A DNA stretch of 64,000 nucleotides from Planctomycetota bacterium (GTDB lineage: Bacteria > Planctomycetota > UBA1135 > JADKAF01), in NCBI GenBank assembly GCA_016719295.1, contig JADKAF010000001.1, forward strand, positions 2,232,001 through 2,296,000, read 5' to 3'. Both the position numbers and the translations under genes were made by a program. Below, in pieces: positions 9,021-16,969 of this stretch (position 1 is the stretch's first letter; each line of letters opens with the position of its first letter). The notes under the pieces were generated by a model that was not told the origin of the DNA, made no database searches, and saw only the letters and a list, made by a program, of their open reading frames with translations.

Positions 9021-11201
9021 TCAGCGCGCGGCGATCAGCTCGACGGCGATCCGCGCCTGATCGAGCGGCAGCTCCTGCGCGCGGAAACCCTCGACGCGGA
9101 GCTCTGCGCGCTCGATCCCGCGTGGCAAGACCAGGGCGCAGGAGCCGTCGTCGAGCGAGGAGCCCCGGAGATGGAACCTGCTGGTGCTCGCCACGAGCTC
9201 GAAGCGCCGGTTCTTCAGCGCTCGGCGCTGGGCGTTCCGGAGCTCCAGCCGGACGATCGTCGTGTGCGGTCGGAGGTCGATCTCGCGCAGGGCCTCCGGG
9301 TGGGCCATGCCGCGCTGCGCGAGCTCGATCCCCTCCACGCGCTGCAGGGCCACGCCGCCCGAGCGGAGCTCGACCGCGCAGGTTCCGAACGGCACGCCGG
9401 GTACTTCGAACGCGCCGTTCGCCGAGGTCTTGGCTTCGAGCTCCTCGCCGTTCGCCGCGCGCACGACGATCTCGATCGGCGCCCACGCGTCGAGGATCAC
9501 GCGACCTGCGAGCGCGCCGCGATGCGGCAAACGCAGCTCGACGTCGCGGCGCCCGGCCTCCACAGGGAAACGCGCGGTGCTGGTCATCCCGGGAGCGCGT
9601 ACGAGGAGCTCCAAGGTCTCGCGTCCGGGAATGCCGAGGCGACGGAAGCGCCCTTGCTCGTCGACGCGTAGGACCTCGAAGTCGCCGGTTTGGCGCGAGG
9701 TCGCCCGCGTGGCGAGCTTGAGCTCGGGCCTGTCGACCGCCTCGCCGGTCTCCCACAACACTCGCCCTGCGACGATGCACGGACCGTAGCCCAGGCGCAG
9801 CACACCGAGCTCGCGCACGAAGCCCGCCGGATCGGGAGTTCCGAGCTCGAAGTAGGTCTCGCGATCTTCGAGCGGATAGTCGCGGAGCTCGATCTTGCTC
9901 AACTTCTCGCGCCACGCCGGACGGACGTTGCCCTGTGCATCGATCTCGGGCTCGTCGAGCAAGTAGATCGCATGCTCGCGAGCCTCGATCCGTCGCGGCG
10001 CGCTGGGCGCCCAGGCCGTGAATCGACTCTGCTCGTCGAGCACGAGCTCTGCTCGATCGAACGACACGAAGGGCGAACGCGCTCGAGGTGCCCCGCGGCG
10101 GAGCTCGATCGGGATTCGGCCGACAGGCTCCCCCAGGGCGTCGTGCACGGTGCCACGCAGCAACGAGTAGTGCTCGCTCGCGCGCAGCGCGAGCGAGGAC
10201 GGCTCCGCGTCGTTCGCGAGCGGGAAGAGCAGCAAGGAGGCGAGCGGCGCATCGACCGCCGCTTCGAGGCGCGCGTCGAGGCCGCGCTCCCAGACGAGCT
10301 CCACCATCGCCCCTTCGTCGAGCGGCCGCGGTGCCTCCCAAGCGATCCAGCGTCGCTCGGCGTTGCCTTCCGCGGGTCGCATCGCGACACGTGCACGCCA
10401 ACGCGCGCCGCTCGAAGGATCGAGATCCTGCGTCGCGCGCACCTGCAAGCGCACGAGCTCGGGAGCGCGCATCTCGATTCGCGCAGGGACCGACGCCTTA
10501 CTGGCGTCGAGCATGCCAACATCGATCGCGAGCGAAGGAAACGCGAAGATCACCTGCACGAGAGCTTGCGCGCCGCGATCCCAAGGGAGGCTGGCTTGGC
10601 CCTGAGCGTCCGTCGTAGCGGTCGCGAGCAACTGGAGGTGGATCTCGAGCGTCTCGGGCTCGCCGTCGAGCGGCCAGGAGGATCGAAGCGAGGTCTGGTG
10701 CGCGATCCAGTCTTGGTAGGTCCCAGGCCGCGTGTCCTTGTTGGGCAGCCCAGGGAACATCTGGCCAGCATTCAGGAAACCGAGGTCCTGCTCGGGTCTC
10801 GAAATAGAGCCTCCTCCTCTGGTAAGGAGATCAAAGCGCCGCGCAGAGGGATCGAGCGCCTCCAGCAACGGTCGCGGATGACGTACGCGATCGACCAGCC
10901 CTATGGGCAGCCCCGCGAGCGGAGCGCCCGCGGCATCGACGACACGCACGATCACGTCGCTCTCGTTCGAGCTCTCGAGGCGCGCGACCGCGGTCGGCGC
11001 GCCGTGCGCTTCTGCGACGCCCGGCACCGGGGAAGCCGCGCTCGCATGCTCGGGTGCAAGCGTCGCTCCGCGCTCCGCGGACGGAGCCTGCTCGCGCACG
11101 CCGAAGGCGAGCACGAGCGCGACGCCGAGGGCGCCGCCCACGGCACAGAGGAGTCCGAGCGCCGGCCAGAGCGAGGCGCGTCCGCCGGTCCGATGCGACA
11201 T
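9021..11201 (-). CDS. Membrane-anchored carboxypeptidase-regulatory-like protein
   Basis: A 726-residue protein with one N-terminal membrane segment (about residues 12-34, LWPALGLLCAVGGALGVALV) and a large extracytoplasmic part. Several beta-sandwich segments resemble carboxypeptidase D regulatory or CNA-B-like domains: VRVVDAAGAPLAGLPIGL near residue 85, VAGRVLWETGEAV and RFRRLGIPG in the second half, and RGALAGRVIL after that. It is a paralog of the protein at 16970-19333: both share the order xFRRLGIP, VEAGxRD, GxLAGRV and a closing LVLPRG/LVIPRG segment. No enzyme motif is seen. It is probably a surface or periplasmic structural or sensing protein. Confidence 0.65.
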   Translation of the reverse strand: MSHRTGGRASLWPALGLLCAVGGALGVALVLAFGVREQAPSAERGATLAPEHASAASPVPGVAEAHGAPTAVARLESSNESDVIVRVVDAAGAPLAGLPIGLVDRVRHPRPLLEALDPSARRFDLLTRGGGSISRPEQDLGFLNAGQMFPGLPNKDTRPGTYQDWIAHQTSLRSSWPLDGEPETLEIHLQLLATATTDAQGQASLPWDRGAQALVQVIFAFPSLAIDVGMLDASKASVPARIEMRAPELVRLQVRATQDLDPSSGARWRARVAMRPAEGNAERRWIAWEAPRPLDEGAMVELVWERGLDARLEAAVDAPLASLLLFPLANDAEPSSLALRASEHYSLLRGTVHDALGEPVGRIPIELRRGAPRARSPFVSFDRAELVLDEQSRFTAWAPSAPRRIEAREHAIYLLDEPEIDAQGNVRPAWREKLSKIELRDYPLEDRETYFELGTPDPAGFVRELGVLRLGYGPCIVAGRVLWETGEAVDRPELKLATRATSRQTGDFEVLRVDEQGRFRRLGIPGRETLELLVRAPGMTSTARFPVEAGRRDVELRLPHRGALAGRVILDAWAPIEIVVRAANGEELEAKTSANGAFEVPGVPFGTCAVELRSGGVALQRVEGIELAQRGMAHPEALREIDLRPHTTIVRLELRNAQRRALKNRRFELVASTSRFHLRGSSLDDGSCALVLPRGIERAELRVEGFRAQELPLDQARIAVELIAAR

Positions 11202-11313
11202 GCAGGCTCGGCCGCCGAGCGGCGCGCGATTCGCTCACTTTCTGCGATTCGGCGCTCGCGCGGCGCGCGGCAGACCCCTTCGCACACGCCAGGCGTGTTC
11301 TGTGCTCAGAAAC

Positions 11314-13056
11314 TCAGAAACACGGCGCCAAGCGGAGTCCGTTCGAAGCGCGGATCGCTCCGCTCGCCGGCAGCGAGAAGCCCTGGAAGAACAGCGGGAC
11401 CCCGACGAGCACCGTGATCTGCAAGTCGAAGCTCACGCGAAAGGCGCCCGCGCCGTCCAGCGCGATCGGCACGACGCCGACGCTCGAGGCACCGACCAGC
11501 AAGGTGATGCCGCTCAGGGCGAGCTCCGCGGGATTGCCGGAGAGCAAGAGGAGGCCCGGGCTGCTCGGGGCCCCCTGCGCGAGGTCGAGCCGTCCGGTGA
11601 ACGGCGCCTGCGCCGAGAGCGCGGTCCAATCGAGCGTCATCGCGTCGTTCCCCTGGCGCAGCTCGCCGTAGGTCTGTGCACCGCAGAGGGAGAGCGCCGG
11701 ACCGGCGAAGCCGCAGCTGCCCGGGCCGCCGTGCGCTCCCATGTCGTTCCGCGGCCCGCCCTGGGCCGGCGGAAGGCACGCGTCGTTGCTCGCGACGGCG
11801 GGATCACCCGCGTCGATGCACGGAGAGGACGAGTTCAGCGTGAAGTGCTCCGGCTGGCAACCGGAGCCGACGAACGCAGGATTGAAACGCACGTTGCCCG
11901 TGCCACCGATCCAGCCGCCCTGGATGTCGGAGTAGCTGACCGCCGCCGTTCCGACCACGCTTCCGGCCGCATGCTCGAAGACGATCGTGTTGAGGATCGT
12001 CGCGCTGCCCGCTCCGATCCGCACGCCCTCCGGAACGTTGCGGGCGATGGTGCAGTTCTCCATCCGCGTCGTCGCCGCCAGCGTGGAGATGCCGGAGCCC
12101 TGCAGCGTCGTGCTCGAGGTGTTTGCGGTGGTCGAGTTGCAGCTGAGGAGGCAGTTGGCGACGAGCAAGCTCGGGACCGTGCTCGCCGCGTAGAGCCCGC
12201 CACCTTCGTTGACGCCTCCGCATCCGCTGGTCCAGCACCGGTTGCCCGAGATCAGCGAGTTGCGGAGGACATGGCTCCCGTCCGAGAGGGAGAGCCCTCC
12301 GCCGCGAGCGGGCGGAGCGTTGCATCCGAAGGCGGACAACGCATTGTCCGCGACGTGGCAGCCTTCGAGCTCCAGCGTCCCCGAGGCGCGGACGCCTCCG
12401 CCTTCGGCGGCGACGGCGCCGACGTTGCTCGCATTGGCGAGGTTGCCGCGGATCCGGCAGCGGGTGAGCACCACGCGCCCTCCGCCGACCGTCGCGACGC
12501 GCACGCCGCCGCCGTTCCGTCCCGCTCGATTCCCCTCGATGTCGCAGTCGAGAGCGCGCACCGTGCCGGCCGTGAGCTCGATGCGCAGTCCACCGCCATC
12601 CAAGGGGCTCGTGTTGTCGTGGATCCAGCAGCGCTCGAGCAGCACTTGCTCATTGTCCAGGATGCGAATGCCGCTGTTGCCCGCCTGCGTGACGATGCAG
12701 TGCAGCAGCTGCGAAGGATTCCCGGCGGCGACGGGGCCGATGAACTCGATCCCTCCCCAGCGCCCCGCGCCGAGGTTCTGCGCCTGGAAGCGGATGGGCT
12801 GCGTGCGCGTTCCGAGCGCGCGGAGCCAGGTCGAGACCTGCAGCGAGACCCCCGCCGCGAGGCGCACTTCGACGCCCGGCTGGATCGTGAGACGGCTGAC
12901 CTGCACCGTCGCGTTGACGCAGTACGGTGAGCCCGCGAGCGTCCAGGTGGTATTGGAGACCGGCGTGGTGACGGTGGTGCCACATTGCGCGGTGAGCGCG
13001 GGGGCGAGGAGCAGGGACGCGAAGGCCGCGAGGAGCGGGCGAGAGTGCTGGCGCAT
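11314..13056 (-). CDS. Secreted right-handed parallel beta-helix protein
   Basis: A 580-residue exported protein starting at MRQHSRPLL, with a signal peptide ending near LTAQ (about residue 22). Residues 30-410 contain short repeated turns typical of parallel beta-helix (PbH1) proteins, such as CIVTQAGNSGIRILDN, CWIHDNTSPLDGGGL and CRIRGNLANASNVGAV. Near residue 430 is the motif SPCIDAGDPA, common at the end of such domains in planctomycetes and Bacteroidetes. The last 110 residues form a separate beta-rich domain like the C-terminal module of other secreted proteins here. No pectate-lyase catalytic set was recognised, so enzymatic activity is uncertain. Confidence 0.78.
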   Translation of the reverse strand: MRQHSRPLLAAFASLLLAPALTAQCGTTVTTPVSNTTWTLAGSPYCVNATVQVSRLTIQPGVEVRLAAGVSLQVSTWLRALGTRTQPIRFQAQNLGAGRWGGIEFIGPVAAGNPSQLLHCIVTQAGNSGIRILDNEQVLLERCWIHDNTSPLDGGGLRIELTAGTVRALDCDIEGNRAGRNGGGVRVATVGGGRVVLTRCRIRGNLANASNVGAVAAEGGGVRASGTLELEGCHVADNALSAFGCNAPPARGGGLSLSDGSHVLRNSLISGNRCWTSGCGGVNEGGGLYAASTVPSLLVANCLLSCNSTTANTSSTTLQGSGISTLAATTRMENCTIARNVPEGVRIGAGSATILNTIVFEHAAGSVVGTAAVSYSDIQGGWIGGTGNVRFNPAFVGSGCQPEHFTLNSSSPCIDAGDPAVASNDACLPPAQGGPRNDMGAHGGPGSCGFAGPALSLCGAQTYGELRQGNDAMTLDWTALSAQAPFTGRLDLAQGAPSSPGLLLLSGNPAELALSGITLLVGASSVGVVPIALDGAGAFRVSFDLQITVLVGVPLFFQGFSLPASGAIRASNGLRLAPCF

Positions 13057-13282
13057 GGAGATGCTTGCCTCGGAGACAGGGAGTGAGGATCGAGGCCGGT
13101 CTCTCGTTCCGCGCAGGGGCTCTGGCTCGGGACCTCGGCGATCCGTACGATCGCGCTTCGCTTGGAGGTCGCCTCGAGAGCGGCGCCTGCGGAGCAAAAG
13201 GAGAGAGGGCATCCGGAATGGACCGGACCCCTCTCCCTCCGCAAACGCCTGGGCGACCTCGTCGAACTCGCCGAGAAAAATC
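13057..13282. other. Divergent promoter spacer
   Basis: These 226 bases lie between the beta-helix gene (minus) and the ECF sigma gene (plus) and must carry both start regions. I see no convincing -35/-10 pair, no repeat and no hairpin that stands out. Confidence 0.35.
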
Positions 13283-13861
13283 GTGAGCGAAGAGCCTGCC
13301 CCTCAGACTCCCCGGCCGGGAGTGCGCCGCGTTTTCGAGAATCTGTACGAGGAGCTCCGTCGTTTCGCGGAGTGCCTGAGGACGGAGAACCGCAACCTCA
13401 TGCCCTCGATCGGCAAGACCGACCTCACGAACCTGGCGTTCGAGAAGCTCGTGCGCGAGGAGGCGAACCGGCGTATGCAGGGCCGCTCCGAGCTCGCGGA
13501 GAAGGACAGCGCCGCGTTCAAGTCCTGCTTCGCGCGGGCCTGCCACGACGTGCTCGTCGATCGCCTGCGCCGCCGCCTCGCCGCGAAGCGCGGCGGGGAG
13601 CGTCGTCGCGAGGAGCTCGCCGAGGACAGCAAGGTCGCGCCCGATCGCGAGCTGGAGCTCTGCGGCTTCCTCGATGAGCTGCGCTTGCTGGGCGAGCAGC
13701 GCGAGGAACTCGCGCGCATCGTCGAGCTCCATCTCTTCGGCGCGATGACCCTGGACGAGATCGCCGCGGAGGTCGGGTTCTCGCCGAGCAAGGTGTCGCG
13801 CGAGCTGCGCTTCGCGAGGGCTTGGATGCGTCAGCGCATGGAGAAGGAGGAGCATCCTTGA
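13283..13861 (+). CDS. ECF-type RNA polymerase sigma factor
   Basis: A 192-residue protein starting at a GTG (MSEEPAPQTPRPG). The sequence KTDLTNLAFEKLVREEANRR near residues 50-70 and FARACHDVLVDRLRRRLAAKRG match the region-2 part of the acidobacterial/planctomycete ECF subgroup that pairs with protein kinases (Sigma70_ECF type). Region 4 lies near residues 135-185: LHLFGAMTLDEIAAEVGFSPSKVSRELRFAR, a helix-turn-helix. The downstream Ser/Thr kinase starts inside its stop codon (TTGA), so the two are co-translated. The kinase is therefore the likely signalling partner. No anti-sigma gene is adjacent. Confidence 0.8.
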   Translation: MSEEPAPQTPRPGVRRVFENLYEELRRFAECLRTENRNLMPSIGKTDLTNLAFEKLVREEANRRMQGRSELAEKDSAAFKSCFARACHDVLVDRLRRRLAAKRGGERRREELAEDSKVAPDRELELCGFLDELRLLGEQREELARIVELHLFGAMTLDEIAAEVGFSPSKVSRELRFARAWMRQRMEKEEHP

Positions 13862-16800
13862 GCGCTCCGCGCTTCGAACGCCTCCACTCCTGGTTCGTCG
13901 AGGCCATCGAGCTCGGCGCCGCGGAGCGCGCGGCGTACCTCGCCGAGCGCCGCCGGGAGGACGACGAGCTCGCGCGGGAGCTCGCGGACCTGCTGGCCCA
14001 CGACGACGCGAACCTCGATCCGCGCGAGCGGCGCGTCCGGTCCCTGCCGCGCGTCGACGGCTACCTGCTCCTGCGCCATCTCGGCAACGGAGCCATGGGC
14101 GATGTCTATCTCGCCGAGCGCGAGGATCCCTCGCGAGCGCGCGTCGCGGTCAAGGTGCTGCGCCACGGCCTCCTCGACCCCGAGCTCGCGCGCCGCTTCG
14201 CACGCGAGCGCCGCGCGCTGGAAGCGCTGGAGCACCCCCACATCGCGCAGATCCTGGAGGAGCGCCAGACCGACCACGGCGCGCCGGCGCTGGTGATGGA
14301 GTGGGTGGACGGACCTTGGCTCACGGACTACGTCCGCGCGCGATCGCTCGCCCTCCACGCACGCCTGCGCCTCTTCCTCCAGATCTGCGCGGGCGTTCAC
14401 CACGCGCATCTGAAGGGCATCGCGCATCGGGACCTGAAGCCGAGCAACGTGCTTATCGCCGAGCGCGATGGCGCGCCGGTCGCGAAGCTCATCGACTTCG
14501 GCCTGGCGCTGCCGCTGCGCGAGGAGGACGTCACGCAGGTCACCTCCGAAGGGCTCGTGCGCGGCACCCTCGAATACATGCCGCCGGAGCAGCTCGCGGG
14601 GGATCGCGCGGCGATGGATCTCCGTGTCGACGTCTACGCGCTCGGCGTCCTGCTCTACGAGCTCGCCTGCGATCGCTTGCCCTTCGACAGCGAGCGCCTG
14701 CGCCGCGCCGGGCCCGCGGAGCGGCAGCGCATCGTGGAGCAGGAGGAGCCCCCGCCGCCGAGTCGGCACCGCGCGCTCTCGCGCGACCTCGACCTCATCG
14801 TGGCGACGGCGATGGCGAAGGAGCCCGCGCGGCGCTACCCATCCGTCGAGGCGCTCGCGCGCGACGTCGAGAGCTTGCTCGCGAATCAGCCGATCCGAGC
14901 TCGCACCCCGTCCGCGGGCTATCTGCTGCGGCGCTTCGTGCGCCGGCATCGCTGGCCCTGCCTCGCGGCAGCACTGGTGTTGGTCACTGGCGCCCTCGGG
15001 CTTCTCGGCACCTTGCGAGGCTTCCGCGAAGCGGAGCGGCGCCTCCAGGAGTTCGATCAGCTCGCGGGGCTGACGCTCGTAGAGCGCCTGGAGAAGTCCG
15101 CTTGGATCGCGCCGCCGTGGCCGACGCAGATCTCGGAGCTGGAACAGTGGCTCCGCGACTTCGACGCGCTGACGCAGCTCGAGCACCGCGCCCGGCAGAC
15201 GCAGCGCGAGATCGAAGCCCGAGCGCTGCGGCGCGACCCGCGCGCGCTCACGCGCGCCGAGGAGATCTCGCGCGACCGAGCGAACGCGCGCCTCACAGCG
15301 GCGCGCCACGCGCGCGACGTGCGCAACGGTGCGCCGCTGGTGCTGCCGGAGCCAACGGTTCTGGAGCAGAGCATGACCCCGATGCAGCTCTACTCTCTGG
15401 CTTGGGCGCGCGTCGATCCCAAGGATGAGCTGCGCGTCTTCGGCGACGAGGCGCACGCTCTCACCTTGGCGCGCCTCGCCTGGGACCTCGCCTCCGTCGC
15501 CTTCTCGGATCAGAACCGCAGCCGCTTCGACTACTTGCTCTCTTGGGCGCTATACGCGAATGGACTCGATGCCGAAGCGTTGGAGCGCGCCGAGGAAGCC
15601 GTACGGCTCGCGCCATCGACGCACGCAGCGCAGCACGCAGAATCCCTGTCCGAGCTCCGTCGGCGAGTGGACGCTTCTCGCGATCGCGCGGCGTGTGACG
15701 CCGAGATCGTACGCTTGCAAGCGGAGGTCGCCGAGCTCTCGATGTCGTACGAGCGAGCCTTCGCAAGCGACGCGGACCGCTTCCTCCATCGGGCACTCTC
15801 GGAATTCCCTGCGAAGGCGCAGAGGGTCCGCGACAACTTCCTGGCGCTGAATCGCCAGCGTCTACGCTGGGCGCGGCAAGTCGAACGAGCGACCCTCGCG
15901 CATCCCGGACAAGGCGCCTCCTGGGACGATGCGCGAGTGGCGATCGCGGCAGCGGACGGCCAGAGCGCGAGCCCACTCTATCGCGCGGTGCCGATCGACC
16001 TCGCGCCGCAGCTAGGGCTCGTGCCCATCGGCTGCAATCCCGTGACGAAGCTCTGGGAGTTCTACGACCTGCGGACCGCATGGGATGGCAGCAGCGATCC
16101 GCTCTCGATTCCGATCCCTCGCCATGAGACGGAAGGAGAGCGCGCGGGGACGATCCCGGTCGATGGATCGACGGGTGCCATCCTCGTGTTGTTGCCGGGC
16201 GGGACCTGTGCCATCGGTGCTCAATCCGGCGATCCCAGGGCGCGAAACTATGATCCGCAGGCGGAAGAGTCCGAAGGGCCGGTGCACGAGGTGACGCTGG
16301 CGCCATTCTTCCTTGCGCGACACGAGCTCACGCGTGGGCAATGGCGACGCCTGTCCCTACAGGCCGACACGAGTCACCACCGCGTAGGCACACTCTACGA
16401 AGGCGATCCCGCCCTCGTTTCGGAGGCGCATCCCGTCGAAGCGCTGCGCTGGACCACCGCGGATGTCGTGCTCACCGAAGCGGGCATGCGCCTGCCGACC
16501 GAGGCCCAATGGGAGTACGCCTGCCGTGCCGGGACCACGTGGCCGTGGAACACTGGCGACGATCCGGCTTCGCTGAGGGACAACGCCAACCTGCTCGATG
16601 ATCGCGCCGCGCAGCTCCATCCCAACTGGGGTCGCCCCGAAGGTCATCGCGACACCTGGGTGCGGCCGGCTCCCGTCGGCTCCTTCCCACCGAACGCCTT
16701 CGGCTTGCACGACATGCACGGCAACCTGTTCGAATGGTGCGCCGATCCCCTGACTGGCTACGGTGGTCGCGTGCGCGCCGGAGACGGGCTGCGACTCGAT

Positions 16801-16947
16801 GCACCGAAGGGGAACCTGCACATCACTCGCGGAGGGAACCACTCGCAGCCCACGCGAGGCGTCCGCTCCGCCCTCCGCAGCAAACTGAACGCAGTCTCCA
16901 GCGACGGCCAGATGGGCGTGCGGCCCGCGCGCAAGCTGGAGCCTTGA
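13858..16947 (+). CDS. Ser/Thr protein kinase with membrane helix and C-terminal SUMF1-like domain
   Basis: A protein of about 1029 residues. The start is taken as TTG at 13858, overlapping the sigma-factor stop (TTGA) and preceded by AAGGAGGA at 13846-13853; an upstream ATG at 13822 is in frame but lies inside the sigma gene. The kinase domain has the P-loop LGNGAMGDVY (75-84), catalytic K99 in VAVKVL, HRDLKPSN (190-197), DFG (213-215) and GTLEYMPPEQ. A membrane helix (about 367-386) is followed by a long helical linker. Residues from about 790 form a formylglycine-generating-enzyme/SUMF1-like module (GMRLPTEAQWEYACRAG, GLHDMHGNLFEWCAD, TRGGNHSQ). Such modules are often non-catalytic in kinases. 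It probably transduces envelope signals to the adjacent sigma factor. Confidence 0.85.
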   Translation: MSAPRFERLHSWFVEAIELGAAERAAYLAERRREDDELARELADLLAHDDANLDPRERRVRSLPRVDGYLLLRHLGNGAMGDVYLAEREDPSRARVAVKVLRHGLLDPELARRFARERRALEALEHPHIAQILEERQTDHGAPALVMEWVDGPWLTDYVRARSLALHARLRLFLQICAGVHHAHLKGIAHRDLKPSNVLIAERDGAPVAKLIDFGLALPLREEDVTQVTSEGLVRGTLEYMPPEQLAGDRAAMDLRVDVYALGVLLYELACDRLPFDSERLRRAGPAERQRIVEQEEPPPPSRHRALSRDLDLIVATAMAKEPARRYPSVEALARDVESLLANQPIRARTPSAGYLLRRFVRRHRWPCLAAALVLVTGALGLLGTLRGFREAERRLQEFDQLAGLTLVERLEKSAWIAPPWPTQISELEQWLRDFDALTQLEHRARQTQREIEARALRRDPRALTRAEEISRDRANARLTAARHARDVRNGAPLVLPEPTVLEQSMTPMQLYSLAWARVDPKDELRVFGDEAHALTLARLAWDLASVAFSDQNRSRFDYLLSWALYANGLDAEALERAEEAVRLAPSTHAAQHAESLSELRRRVDASRDRAACDAEIVRLQAEVAELSMSYERAFASDADRFLHRALSEFPAKAQRVRDNFLALNRQRLRWARQVERATLAHPGQGASWDDARVAIAAADGQSASPLYRAVPIDLAPQLGLVPIGCNPVTKLWEFYDLRTAWDGSSDPLSIPIPRHETEGERAGTIPVDGSTGAILVLLPGGTCAIGAQSGDPRARNYDPQAEESEGPVHEVTLAPFFLARHELTRGQWRRLSLQADTSHHRVGTLYEGDPALVSEAHPVEALRWTTADVVLTEAGMRLPTEAQWEYACRAGTTWPWNTGDDPASLRDNANLLDDRAAQLHPNWGRPEGHRDTWVRPAPVGSFPPNAFGLHDMHGNLFEWCADPLTGYGGRVRAGDGLRLDAPKGNLHITRGGNHSQPTRGVRSALRSKLNAVSSDGQMGVRPARKLEP

Positions 16948-16969
16948 GCGAGAAGCTCGCTCCGAGAGA

